Assembly (NCBI RefSeq): GCF_001022965.1
Contig: NZ_LECZ01000020.1
Span: 62,001 to 126,000 of the forward strand
Length of the DNA: 64,000 bases
From: Enterobacter genomosp. O
GTDB taxonomy: Bacteria; Pseudomonadota; Gammaproteobacteria; Enterobacterales; Enterobacteriaceae
Reading direction: 5' to 3'
The translations under genes and the position numbers were made by a program. The notes below the pieces were generated by a model that ran no database searches, was not told the origin of the DNA, and worked only from the letters and a program-made list of their open reading frames with translations. Shown in pieces: positions 8,429 to 16,754 of this stretch (within the stretch, counting starts at the first letter, position 1; the number at the start of each line of letters is the position of its first letter).

Positions 8429-10849
8429 ATGTCCGGCTGGCCACGAATTTACTACAAATTACTTAATTTACCATTAAGCATCCTGGTAAAAAGCAAGTCT
8501 ATCCCAGCAGAACCCGCGCTGGAATTGGGGCTCGATACGTCGCGTCCTATTATGTACGTTTTGCCTTATAACTCGAAGGCAGACTTACTGACGCTTCGCG
8601 CCCAGTGTCTGGCGCATGACCTACCTGACCCGCTTGAACCGCTGGAAGTTGACGGCACTCTGCTGCCGCGCTACGTGTTCATCCACGGTGGACCTCGCGT
8701 GTTTACCTATTACACGCCAAAAGAAGAGTCCATCAAGCTGTTCCATGACTATCTCGACCTGCACCGCAGCAATCCTGATCTGGATGTGCAGATGGTGCCG
8801 GTGTCGGTGATGTTTGGTCGCCGTCCGGGCCGTGAAAAAGGTGAAGAGAATCCACCGCTGCGCATGCTTAACGGCATCCAGAAGTTCTTCGCGGTCTCCT
8901 GGCTGGGACGCGACAGCTTTGTGCGCTTCTCGCCTTCCGTTTCGCTGCGCCGAATGGCGGACGAGCACGGCACCGACAAGATCATCGCGCAAAAACTGGC
9001 GCGCGTGGCGCGTATGCACTTCGCCCGTCAGCGCCTGGCTGCCGTAGGGCCTCGCCTCCCGGCGCGTCAGGATCTGTTCAACAAGCTGCTGGCTTCAAAA
9101 GCGATTGCCCGCGCCGTAGAAGACGAAGCGCGCAGCAAGAAAATTTCGCATGAGAAAGCCCAGCAGAACGCCATTGCGCTAATGGAAGAGATTGCAGCGA
9201 ACTTCTCTTACGAGATGATCCGCCTTTCCGATCGTATTCTCGGCTTTACCTGGAACCGCCTCTACCAGGGCATCAACGTTCATAATGCCGAGCGCGTACG
9301 CCAGCTGGCGCACGATGGCCATGAAATTGTCTATGTTCCCTGCCACCGCAGCCACATGGACTACCTGCTTCTTTCCTATGTCCTCTATCACCAGGGGCTG
9401 GTACCGCCGCACATCGCTGCCGGTATCAACCTGAATTTCTGGCCAGCAGGCCCGATTTTCCGCCGCCTGGGCGCCTTCTTTATCCGGCGTACATTCAAGG
9501 GCAACAAGCTCTACTCCACCGTGTTCCGCGAGTATCTGGGCGAGCTGTTCAGCCGCGGCTATTCCGTGGAGTACTTCGTGGAGGGCGGTCGTTCCCGTAC
9601 CGGACGTCTGCTCGATCCTAAGACCGGCACGCTGTCGATGACCATCCAGGCCATGCTGCGCGGAGGAACCCGTCCCATCACGCTGGTGCCAATCTACATT
9701 GGCTATGAGCACGTGATGGAGGTGGGCACTTACGCCAAAGAGCTGCGCGGCGCGACCAAAGAGAAAGAGAGCCTGCCGCAGATGCTGCGCGGCCTGAGCA
9801 AGTTACGCAACCTGGGCCAGGGCTACGTGAACTTTGGCGAGCCGATGCCGCTGATGACGTATCTGAACCATCACGTTCCGGAGTGGCGCGAGTCCATTGA
9901 CCCTATCGAAGCGATCCGTCCGGCCTGGCTGACGCCAACGGTCAACGGCATTGCGTCCGAGCTGATGGTGCGCATTAACAACGCCGGGGCGGCTAACGCC
10001 ATGAACCTGTGCTGTACGGCGCTTCTGGCTTCGCGCCAGCGCTCGCTGACCCGTGAACAGCTGACGGAACAGCTGGATTGCTATCTGGACATGATGCGCA
10101 ACGTGCCGTATTCGGTTGATTCAACAGTGCCTTCTGCAACCGCCAGTGAGCTTATCGATCACGCGCTGCAGATGAACAAGTTTGAAGTCGAAAAAGACAC
10201 GATCGGCGACATCATCATTCTGCCGCGCGAGCAGGCAGTTCTGATGACGTACTACCGCAACAACATCACCCATATGCTGATGCTGCCGTCGCTCATGGCG
10301 GCCATCATCACCCAACATCGCCGCATCTCGCGTCAGGAGCTGTTGCGTCACGTTGATACGCTCTACCCGATGCTGAAAGCGGAGCTGTTCCTGCGCTGGA
10401 GCAAAGATGAGCTGGCGGGCGAGCTGGACAAACTGACGGAAGAACTGCGTCGTCAGGGGCTGATCACCGTCACGAATGACGAGCTGCACATCAATCCGTC
10501 ACGCTCCCGTACCCTGCAACTGCTGGCAGCCGGTGCGCGCGAAACGCTGCAGCGCTACGCCATTACCTTCTGGCTGCTGAGTGCGAACCCGTCTATCAAC
10601 CGCGGTACGCTGGAAAAAGAGAGCCGGACGCTGGCACAGCGCCTGTCCGTTCTGCACGGCATTAACGCCCCTGAATTCTTCGACAAAGCGGTCTTCAGTT
10701 CCCTGGTGCTGACGCTTCGTGACGAAGGCTTTATCAGCGATACGGGCGATGCCGAGCCGGAAGAGACGCTGAAGGTGTACCAGATGCTGGCAGAGCTGAT
10801 CACCTCGGACGTGCGTTTGACGATTGAGAGCGCCACGCAGGGCGAGTGA
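8429..10849 (+). CDS. plsB: Glycerol-3-phosphate 1-O-acyltransferase PlsB
   Basis: An 806-residue inner-membrane enzyme that acylates the sn-1 position of glycerol-3-phosphate, the first committed step of phospholipid synthesis. The catalytic HRSHMD (HX4D) motif lies near residue 306, with downstream EGGRSRTGR and [12 protein letters not shown] blocks typical of the family. I chose the ATG at 8429 ([10 protein letters not shown]) because it matches the family start; an in-frame ATG at 8366 adds 21 residues that do not look like protein. In K-12 the next gene is ubiA; here it is gntU. Confidence 0.98.
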   Translation: MSGWPRIYYKLLNLPLSILVKSKSIPAEPALELGLDTSRPIMYVLPYNSKADLLTLRAQCLAHDLPDPLEPLEVDGTLLPRYVFIHGGPRVFTYYTPKEESIKLFHDYLDLHRSNPDLDVQMVPVSVMFGRRPGREKGEENPPLRMLNGIQKFFAVSWLGRDSFVRFSPSVSLRRMADEHGTDKIIAQKLARVARMHFARQRLAAVGPRLPARQDLFNKLLASKAIARAVEDEARSKKISHEKAQQNAIALMEEIAANFSYEMIRLSDRILGFTWNRLYQGINVHNAERVRQLAHDGHEIVYVPCHRSHMDYLLLSYVLYHQGLVPPHIAAGINLNFWPAGPIFRRLGAFFIRRTFKGNKLYSTVFREYLGELFSRGYSVEYFVEGGRSRTGRLLDPKTGTLSMTIQAMLRGGTRPITLVPIYIGYEHVMEVGTYAKELRGATKEKESLPQMLRGLSKLRNLGQGYVNFGEPMPLMTYLNHHVPEWRESIDPIEAIRPAWLTPTVNGIASELMVRINNAGAANAMNLCCTALLASRQRSLTREQLTEQLDCYLDMMRNVPYSVDSTVPSATASELIDHALQMNKFEVEKDTIGDIIILPREQAVLMTYYRNNITHMLMLPSLMAAIITQHRRISRQELLRHVDTLYPMLKAELFLRWSKDELAGELDKLTEELRRQGLITVTNDELHINPSRSRTLQLLAAGARETLQRYAITFWLLSANPSINRGTLEKESRTLAQRLSVLHGINAPEFFDKAVFSSLVLTLRDEGFISDTGDAEPEETLKVYQMLAELITSDVRLTIESATQGE

Positions 10850-10906
10850 TGTGAAAACGCCGGGCGGTGGTCTCACCTTTCCCGGCCTGGTGTTCTGCAT
10901 AATAAA

Positions 10907-10939
10907 AAGGCCCGATAAGCGCTAGCGCTACCGGGCCTT
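10907..10939. terminator. REP-like palindrome acting as bidirectional terminator between plsB and gntU
   Basis: AAGGCCCG and CGGGCCTT form the outer stem, and an inner AGCGCTAGCGCT palindrome lies between. A-rich and T-rich flanks suit termination from both sides of this convergent pair. Its 29-bp core (10908-10936) matches, in inverse orientation, the REP at 41374-41402 in 26 of 29 positions. Confidence 0.8.
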
Positions 10940-10967
10940 ATTTTTCGGCCTTATTAAATCACCGCAT

Positions 10968-12308
10968 TTAGCTCAGCAGCGTAAAGGCAATCATCCCGAC
11001 AATCGCACCCGTCGTGCCGAGGATGGTTTCCATCAGCGTCCAGGTTTTCAGGGTCTGTGCTTCGGTGGCGCCAGTGAACTTACCGAACAGCCAGAAGCCT
11101 GCGTCGTTAACGTGGGAGACCACAATCGAACCGCCTGCGATACAGATAGACAGCGCGGCCATCTGCGCACCGGAGTAATTAAGCTGCTCAATGACCGGCA
11201 TCACCAGACCGACGGCGGTTAAACACGCCACGGTTGCGGAACCCTGGATGATACGCACCGCCGCGGCCAGCACAAAGCAGGTTACCGCAATCGGCAGGCC
11301 CATTCCGGTCAGCGCTTCACCCAGAGCCGGGCCTACGCCAGAATCCACCAGCACCTGCTTGAACACGCCGCCTGCACCGATCACCAGCAGGATAATACCC
11401 GCAGGCTGCAGCGCGGCACCGCAGATCTCCATCACCCGGTCTTTCGGCATCCCCTGACGCATCGCCAGGCCGTAAATCGCCACCAGACAGGCCACCAGGA
11501 TCGCCGTGAACGGGTGGCCGATGAACTCAAACCACTCGTAAGCGGAAGACCCTACCGGCACAAAGCGCGCGGCGATGGTTTTCAGACCCACGAGAACCAG
11601 CGGCAGCAGGATCAGCGACAGGCTAAAGCCAAAGGACGGCATTTTGCCTTCGCCCAGGTGCGGCTCGGTGATGTCGTCAGGAATGTGCAGCTCAACGTAA
11701 CGGCTGATGAAGTTACCCCACAGCGGACCGGCGATAATCATCCCCGGGATCGCGGCGCAGAGGCCAATGAGGATCATCCAGCCAAAGTCAGCGTGCATCT
11801 GGGAGGCCAGCAGCATCGGCGCGGGTCCGGGCAGCAGAAACGCTGCAGCCGCCGCCACGCCCGCAAACAGCGGAATAACCAGCTTCACGAGGTTAGTGCC
11901 GGTGTGGCGAGCCATGGAGAACGCCACGCTAATCAGCAGCACCACGGCGACTTCGAAGAACAGCGGCAGCGCGCAAATCAGCCCCGCCAGGCCTATCGCG
12001 TAGTGCGCGCGGCTGTGGCCAAAGGATTTCAGCATTTTGACGGCAATCTGGTCGACCGCGCCCGTCTCGTGCAAAATCTTGCCAAACATCGCGCCAAGCG
12101 CGACCACAATCGCCAGGAAGCCCAGCGTGCCGCCCATCCCTTTTTCCATCGTCGCGGCGATCTTGTCGAGCGGCATACCGGAAAAGAGACCAGCACCAAT
12201 AGAAACCACCATCAAAGCAACAAAGGCGTGCATACGCGCCTTCATCACCAAAAACAGCAGCAGCAATACGGAACCCACTGCTGTCAAAACTAGCGTTAAT
12301 GTACTCAA
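10968..12308 (-). CDS. gntU: Low-affinity gluconate transporter GntU
   Basis: A 446-residue inner-membrane permease of the GntP family with 12-14 hydrophobic segments, carrying gluconate in with protons. It matches E. coli GntU closely, including the LPLFFEVAVVLLISV and LLPGPAPMLLASQ segments. Its start lies 3 bp after the gntK stop, so the two genes are co-transcribed and probably translationally coupled. GntR operators lie upstream of gntK. Confidence 0.97.
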   Translation of the reverse strand: MSTLTLVLTAVGSVLLLLFLVMKARMHAFVALMVVSIGAGLFSGMPLDKIAATMEKGMGGTLGFLAIVVALGAMFGKILHETGAVDQIAVKMLKSFGHSRAHYAIGLAGLICALPLFFEVAVVLLISVAFSMARHTGTNLVKLVIPLFAGVAAAAAFLLPGPAPMLLASQMHADFGWMILIGLCAAIPGMIIAGPLWGNFISRYVELHIPDDITEPHLGEGKMPSFGFSLSLILLPLVLVGLKTIAARFVPVGSSAYEWFEFIGHPFTAILVACLVAIYGLAMRQGMPKDRVMEICGAALQPAGIILLVIGAGGVFKQVLVDSGVGPALGEALTGMGLPIAVTCFVLAAAVRIIQGSATVACLTAVGLVMPVIEQLNYSGAQMAALSICIAGGSIVVSHVNDAGFWLFGKFTGATEAQTLKTWTLMETILGTTGAIVGMIAFTLLS

Positions 12309-12311
12309 AAC

Positions 12312-12839
12312 TTACTGCCTTTTATTAATGACCTCGATGGTGCTGGCAACAACACCTTCCAGTGACTGATCGATATCAACCACTAAGACGTCTTTCTCGT
12401 CTTCACCCGGCTCCTGCAGCGCTTCAAACTGCGTCACCAGCATCTGCGTTTTGAAGAAGTGACCCTTACGCGCCTTCAGGCGGCTTTCAATCACCTCGAA
12501 GTCTCCTTTCAGGTAGATGAAAGAGAGGTTCGGGTTGCCGTCACGCAGCAGGTCGCGGTAGGTTTTTTTCAGCGCGGAGCAGACGATCAGGGAAACTTTA
12601 TTGGTGCGCTGCATGGCGAACGCGGCGTCATTTAGCGCCTGCAACCACGGTTTGCGGTCGTCGTCGTTCAGCGGCTCGCCGGAGGCCATCTTCATGATAT
12701 TGCTGCGCGGATGGAGGAAGTCACCATCCAGAAATGCAGCCTGGAGTTGATGCGCCACTTCGCTGGCCACGGCTGATTTCCCGCTACCGGAAACGCCCAT
12801 CAGGACGTAGACGTGGTGATCATGATTAGTCGTGCTCAA
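12312..12839 (-). CDS. gntK: Gluconokinase GntK
   Basis: A 175-residue kinase that makes 6-phosphogluconate from gluconate and ATP, feeding the Entner-Doudoroff and pentose phosphate pathways. The P-loop GVSGSGKS is at residues 15-22. The start is a TTG at 12839, with GAGGGA six bases upstream; this gives the E. coli start (STTNHDHH). Another TTG six codons upstream would overlap that ribosome binding site. It is first in the gntKU operon. Confidence 0.95.
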   Translation of the reverse strand: MSTTNHDHHVYVLMGVSGSGKSAVASEVAHQLQAAFLDGDFLHPRSNIMKMASGEPLNDDDRKPWLQALNDAAFAMQRTNKVSLIVCSALKKTYRDLLRDGNPNLSFIYLKGDFEVIESRLKARKGHFFKTQMLVTQFEALQEPGEDEKDVLVVDIDQSLEGVVASTIEVINKRQ

Positions 12840-12857
12840 AGGGTGTCCCTCAGTCAA

Positions 12858-12886
12858 TTGTTACGGGTAACAGTTATCGGTAACAT
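12858..12886. promoter_or_regulatory. Two overlapping GntR operators upstream of gntK
   Basis: TTGTTA-CGGG-TAACAG (12858-12873) and CAGTTA-TCGG-TAACAT (12871-12886) both fit the ATGTTA-N4-TAACAT gluconate operator, each with two departures from it. They share three bases, so their centres are 13 bp apart. They lie 19-47 bp upstream of the gntK start. Confidence 0.85.
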
Positions 12887-12965
12887 TGTCCTGCCGGGGC
12901 AAAAGAGAAGCAATATCCAAACGTGCGCGAAGTGAATAAGTGTGAGCTACTTCAAATTTGTCAGT

Positions 12966-13961
12966 TCAAATAGATCCACCCGGTGACAAGGTGAAACCTA
13001 AATCTAACATTTTTGGGGTAACCGTCTCGCCACGAATGCGCGCCAGCAGGCGTTCTGCGCCAATGCGGCCCATACGTTCACGCGGGGTCAGGACGCTCGC
13101 CAGACGCGGCTCCATTACCTGGCCGATGTCGTGGCCGTGGAAGCCGGCGATCGCCATATCATCAGGGATCTTCAGCCCCAGACGCTGACACTCAAACGCC
13201 GCGCCGACCGCAAGGTCATCGTTGGTACAGAAAATACCGTCCAGTTGCGGATACTCACGTCGCGCCTGACGCATCAGCTCAATACCCGACGTATAGGAAG
13301 AGGACTGCTCCACCATCACGCTGTACGGGGTTAAGTTCGCGTCGAGCATCGCCTGCTCGTATCCCTTCTGTTTGATGATAGTACGTTCATCAAGTCGCGC
13401 ACCCAGATAGGCAATATGACGATGCCCGCGGGCGATAATTGCCGCCGTCATCTGACGCGCAGCTTCGAAGTTATCAAAGCCCACGGCGATGTCGAGGCAC
13501 GGCGACTGGCTGTCCATCAGCTCCACCACCGGAATGCCGGCGACTTCAATCATTTTGAGCGTGCGGGCTGTGTGGGTACGTTCGGTTAAAATCAGGCCGT
13601 CAATGTTCCAGGAAAGCATCGATTCCAGACGTTCTTCTTCCAGTTCCGGCTTGTAACCGTAGTGGGCGAGCATGGTCTGGTAACCAAAAGCATCGGTGAC
13701 GCTTTCAATGCCGCGCAGAACTTCGGCGAACACCTGGTTGGTTAAGGACGGCAGAAGGACTCCCACCGCGCGGCTGGTCGCATTCGAGAGAATATCGGGT
13801 GCGCGGTTGGGGATATAACCCAGTTCATCAAGGGCAGCGGCAATCTTGCCACGCAACGCCACGGAAACCTGTTCCGGGTTACGTAAAAAACGGCTGACCG
13901 TCATTTTGGTCACACCGACGCGATCGGCGACATCCTGAAGTACGGGGCGTTTCTTTTTCAT
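12966..13961 (-). CDS. gntR: Gluconate operon repressor GntR (LacI family)
   Basis: A 331-residue LacI-family repressor. The N-terminal helix-turn-helix and hinge (LQDVADRVGVTKMTVSRFLRN, then ILSNATSRAVGVLLPSL) are followed by the periplasmic-binding-protein-like effector domain. In E. coli it represses gntT, gntKU and the Entner-Doudoroff genes and is released by gluconate. I chose the ATG at 13961 (MKKKRPVLQD) because it gives the family length; an upstream in-frame start would add 29 residues. The gntK operators lie just downstream of its stop. Confidence 0.97.
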   Translation of the reverse strand: MKKKRPVLQDVADRVGVTKMTVSRFLRNPEQVSVALRGKIAAALDELGYIPNRAPDILSNATSRAVGVLLPSLTNQVFAEVLRGIESVTDAFGYQTMLAHYGYKPELEEERLESMLSWNIDGLILTERTHTARTLKMIEVAGIPVVELMDSQSPCLDIAVGFDNFEAARQMTAAIIARGHRHIAYLGARLDERTIIKQKGYEQAMLDANLTPYSVMVEQSSSYTSGIELMRQARREYPQLDGIFCTNDDLAVGAAFECQRLGLKIPDDMAIAGFHGHDIGQVMEPRLASVLTPRERMGRIGAERLLARIRGETVTPKMLDLGFTLSPGGSI

Positions 13962-14012
13962 CGTCCTGAGAAATCTTGAAGTGAGAGATTTTCTCAGTTT
14001 ATCACGGACAAA

Positions 14013-14046
14013 GCCCATCCTTCCCCTGTCATAGGGAAGGATGGGC
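14013..14046 (-). terminator. Strong hairpin between yhhW and gntR
   Basis: A perfect 13-bp stem (arms 14013-14025 and 14034-14046, GCCCATCCTTCCC) with an 8-nt loop lies 16 bp past the yhhW stop. The minus-strand tail is only TTTGT, so termination may be weak or may need help. It also lies within the gntR leader. Confidence 0.65.
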
Positions 14047-14062
14047 ATTTATTTATGATTTA

Positions 14063-14758
14063 TTACACCGGCGGCAGGTCAAACAGCAGAATTTCACTTT
14101 CGCTGTCGGCATGCACGGAGAGCGCCTGCTCGTCCCAGATTGCCAGACCATCGGCGGTTGTCGCTTTGGTGCCGTTGATGGACACTTCACCTTTCACCAC
14201 CTGGATCCAGACGCGGCGGTTAGCGGCAATCTGATGCACAGACTGTTCATCTTTCGCCAGCGCCCAGCGGTACAGCTCCATATCCTGATGCACTTTCAGG
14301 GAACCTTCACGCGCGTCCGGGGACAGTACCAGCTGTTTGCCCTGTTTCGCGTCAAAGCGGCGTTGCTCGTAGCGCGGCGTGATGCCGGTTTCTTCTGGAA
14401 TGATCCAGATTTGATACAGGTGCAGTTTTTCCGTTTTGCTCGGGTTGTACTCGGAGTGACGTACCCCGGTACCCGCGCTCATAATCTGGAACTCGCCCGC
14501 CGGAACCTGCTCTTTGTTGCCCATGCTGTCCTGGTGCTCAACCGCGCCTTCCAGCACATAGGTCAGGATTTCCATGTCTTTGTGCGGGTGGGTACCGAAG
14601 CCCTGGCCTGCATCAATTACGTCGTCGTTAATCACGCGAAGTGCGGAGAAACCCATGAAGTTCGGGTCGTAGTAGTCGGCAAACGAGAATGAATGCCATG
14701 AGTCCAGCCAGCCATGATTCGCGTGACCACGTTCGTTTGCTTTGCGTAAGTAGATCAT
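14063..14758 (-). CDS. yhhW: Pirin-like quercetin 2,3-dioxygenase YhhW
   Basis: A 231-residue bicupin of the pirin family. The metal site is in the N-terminal cupin: GFGTHPHKDMEILTYVLEG supplies two His and a Glu, and a third His follows in GTGVRHSEYN. E. coli YhhW cleaves quercetin in vitro; the physiological substrate is unknown. The start MIYLRKANERGHANHGW gives the E. coli length. It sits between gntR and yhhX as in K-12. Confidence 0.95.
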   Translation of the reverse strand: MIYLRKANERGHANHGWLDSWHSFSFADYYDPNFMGFSALRVINDDVIDAGQGFGTHPHKDMEILTYVLEGAVEHQDSMGNKEQVPAGEFQIMSAGTGVRHSEYNPSKTEKLHLYQIWIIPEETGITPRYEQRRFDAKQGKQLVLSPDAREGSLKVHQDMELYRWALAKDEQSVHQIAANRRVWIQVVKGEVSINGTKATTADGLAIWDEQALSVHADSESEILLFDLPPV

Positions 14759-14881
14759 TGTTTTCACCCTCAGTTCGTTTCGATGGAGTAAGTGTGGACG
14801 CAAACGGTCTGGGATCATAGAGGGTGAAAATTGACTCCTCTGTTCAAAAATTATGAATAAGCGCAGAGGAGCCGTTTTTGC

Positions 14882-15919
14882 TTATTTCGCGAGGGTTACC
14901 GTGGCAGGAGAGGTCTGTTCGAAGGCCCGCTCAAGGATTTCCAGGTTGGTCAGAACGTCAGATTCCTTGACGTAATTCGGCGAGCCGTTGGTGAGGGTCT
15001 CAAACAGCGCATCGTACACGCGGCCATAGTCACCCGCTTCGGGTTTGAGTTCTTCCCTGACCGTCACGCCCTCGTCGTTCACATACTCCAGCACGCCAAC
15101 GGAATCATCCGCCGCAAATCCCGGCTCACCCGGCATGATGTTGGCCTTCAGGCTGGTCTCCTGCTGGTCAATGCCGTACTTAATAAACGAGCCTCGGGTG
15201 CCGTGAACGATAAATTTCGGATAGTCGATTTTCACCAGATGGCTGGTCTTGACGATGGCTTTGAGGTCGCCGTAGAACAGCTGCGCTTCAAAGGTATCGT
15301 CCGGGTTGGCTTTATTCCGCAGGCTGCGGATGTCATACGCCACGTGGTCCGGGCGGCCAAACAGGGAGATGATCTGGTCCATGGTATGGACGCCGAGACC
15401 GTAGAAGGAGCCATCCTGCGGCAGCCCGGGCTGGGTTTCCACCACCGGGCGGTAGTAGTCGAAGTGGCTTTCAATTTCCACAATGTCGCCGAGCTTGCCG
15501 CTATCAATCGCCTTTTTCGCCGTCAGGAAGCAGCTGTCAAAGCGGCGGTTCTGATACGGCGTAACGGTCAGGCCTTTGTTTTTAGCCAGCGCGAACAGCG
15601 CCTTCGCTTCGGCGATGGTCGGGGTGAAGGGTTTTTCTACCAGCACGTTTTTGCCCGCTTCGAGCGCGCGTTTCGCATAGTCAAAATGGCTGTCGGCGTG
15701 GGTACAGACGATGACCAGTTTAACCTGCGGGTCGCCCAGTACCTCATCGAGATCGCTGGTGAAATGAATATGGGAATATTGCGGGGATTGCTCTTCCGGC
15801 TTCGCGCGGCGGCGATAGATATGGGCCACGTGCCAGGTATCTTTACGGTGAAGAACGTACGGAAGGTGGTAACGCGTGGTGCTTTTGCCAAATCCAATAA
15901 ATGCGCAATGTAGTGTCAT
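14882..15919 (-). CDS. yhhX: Gfo/Idh/MocA-family oxidoreductase YhhX
   Basis: A 345-residue NAD(P)-dependent sugar-type oxidoreductase. The Rossmann motif is modified (GFGKSTTRYH near residue 9), followed by the conserved VLVEKPFTPT dinucleotide-site segment near residue 93 and the C-terminal alpha/beta domain. The substrate is unknown. Its start lies 40 bp from the 3' end of RyhB, which is transcribed in the same direction from the minus strand, so read-through past the RyhB terminator would enter yhhX. Confidence 0.95.
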   Translation of the reverse strand: MTLHCAFIGFGKSTTRYHLPYVLHRKDTWHVAHIYRRRAKPEEQSPQYSHIHFTSDLDEVLGDPQVKLVIVCTHADSHFDYAKRALEAGKNVLVEKPFTPTIAEAKALFALAKNKGLTVTPYQNRRFDSCFLTAKKAIDSGKLGDIVEIESHFDYYRPVVETQPGLPQDGSFYGLGVHTMDQIISLFGRPDHVAYDIRSLRNKANPDDTFEAQLFYGDLKAIVKTSHLVKIDYPKFIVHGTRGSFIKYGIDQQETSLKANIMPGEPGFAADDSVGVLEYVNDEGVTVREELKPEAGDYGRVYDALFETLTNGSPNYVKESDVLTNLEILERAFEQTSPATVTLAK

Positions 15920-15959
15920 GGCTCAGTCCTTTTTAAGGTTACTGAGTCTAACCATAACA

Positions 15960-16053
15960 AAAAAAAAGCCAGCGAGAAGCTGGCTAAAGTAATACTGGAA
16001 GCAATGTGAGCAATGTCGTGCTTTCAGGTTCCCGTAGCGGTCTTCCTGAATGC
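15960..16053 (-). ncRNA. ryhB: RyhB, iron-regulated small RNA
   Basis: On the minus strand this carries the conserved RyhB core GCACGACATTGCTCACATTG, followed by CTTCCAGTATTACTT and a terminator hairpin (AGCCAGC/GCTGGCT) with eight or nine T residues. In E. coli RyhB pairs through this core, with Hfq, to repress iron-using proteins when iron is scarce. Position between yhhX and yhhY matches K-12, and a Fur box lies just upstream. The 5' stem-loop differs from E. coli between its CAGGAAGACC and GAACCTGAAAGC parts. The 5' end is placed by similarity. Confidence 0.95.
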
Positions 16054-16055
16054 AG

Positions 16056-16074
16056 AGCAATAATAATCATTCTC
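16056..16074. promoter_or_regulatory. Fur box of the ryhB promoter
   Basis: AATAATAATCATTCTC within 16059-16074 matches about 14 of 19 positions of the Fur consensus, at the expected place immediately upstream of the RyhB start. Confidence 0.85.
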
Positions 16075-16174
16075 ATTCGCACTTGTCCAATACTTTTTGC
16101 AAAAATTAGCGGTTGACTCAAATTTTAAAGTCATTGATGTTGGAAGGGACGTTTAACTGACTGAGGAATAAGGA

Positions 16175-16663
16175 ATGAGTGAGATAGTGATACGCCACAT
16201 CGAACCCAGCGATGCAGAAGCTTTGCGTGACATCATGTCGCATCCTGATGTGTATCACGACACGCTACAGCTCCCTCATCCCTCAATGGAAATGTGGCAC
16301 GAACGCGTTGCGACAAAACCAGGCCGACGCCATCTTGTTGCCTGTCTGGAACAGCGCGTCATTGGGCATATGGCGCTGGACGTGATGGAAAACCCGCGTC
16401 GCAGCCACGTTGCCACATTCGGCATAAGCGTGGCTGCGGATATGCAGGGTCGCGGAGTAGGCCGCAGGCTCATGAGCGAAATGATTAACCTGTGCGACAA
16501 CTGGCTGCGCATTGAACGCATCGAACTGACGGTCTTTGCCGATAACCCGGCGGCAGTCGCGCTCTATAAAAATTTTGGCTTTGAAATCGAAGGGACCGGC
16601 AGGAAATTTGCCCTGCGCAACGGCGAGTATGTGGACGCGTATTATATGGCGCGGATGAAGTAG
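16175..16663 (+). CDS. yhhY: GNAT N-acetyltransferase YhhY (AaaT)
   Basis: A 162-residue GNAT acetyltransferase; the E. coli protein acetylates free L-amino acids such as phenylalanine and methionine. The acetyl-CoA-binding segment appears as ADMQGRGVGRRLMSEMI near residue 90, then WLRIERIELTVFADNPAAVALYK. The C-terminal GTGRKFALRNGEYVDAYYMAR is nearly identical to E. coli. The start follows GAGGAATAAGGA. It is a single gene, followed by repeats. Confidence 0.95.
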   Translation: MSEIVIRHIEPSDAEALRDIMSHPDVYHDTLQLPHPSMEMWHERVATKPGRRHLVACLEQRVIGHMALDVMENPRRSHVATFGISVAADMQGRGVGRRLMSEMINLCDNWLRIERIELTVFADNPAAVALYKNFGFEIEGTGRKFALRNGEYVDAYYMARMK

Positions 16664-16670
16664 TTTGTTG

Positions 16671-16703
16671 CCCTCACCCTAACCCTCTCCCACAGGGAGA
16701 GGG
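16671..16703. repeat. 33-bp palindromic repeat, copy a
   Basis: CCCTCACCCTAACCCTCTCC is followed by CACAGGGAGAGGG; the CCCTCTCCC/GGGAGAGGG arms form a hairpin. This is one of six copies in the window (others at 24128, 29886, 37960, 48145 and 48195). Confidence 0.85.
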
Positions 16704-16717
16704 AATGAAAAACCCAG

Positions 16718-16745
16718 GCCGGGTATGGCGAAGCCGCCACCCGGC
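16718..16745. repeat. REP-like element between yhhY and ggt
   Basis: GCCGGGT and ACCCGGC arms enclose ATGGCGAAGCCGCC, the layout of an enterobacterial repetitive extragenic palindrome. It lies 10 bp past the ggt stop. Confidence 0.75.
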
Positions 16746-16754
16746 AACAACACA

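Noticed and set aside
14013..14046. 13-bp hairpin as a small RNA or GntR operator
   Set aside because: It does not match the GntR operator and has no promoter that I can identify; position fits the end of yhhW.
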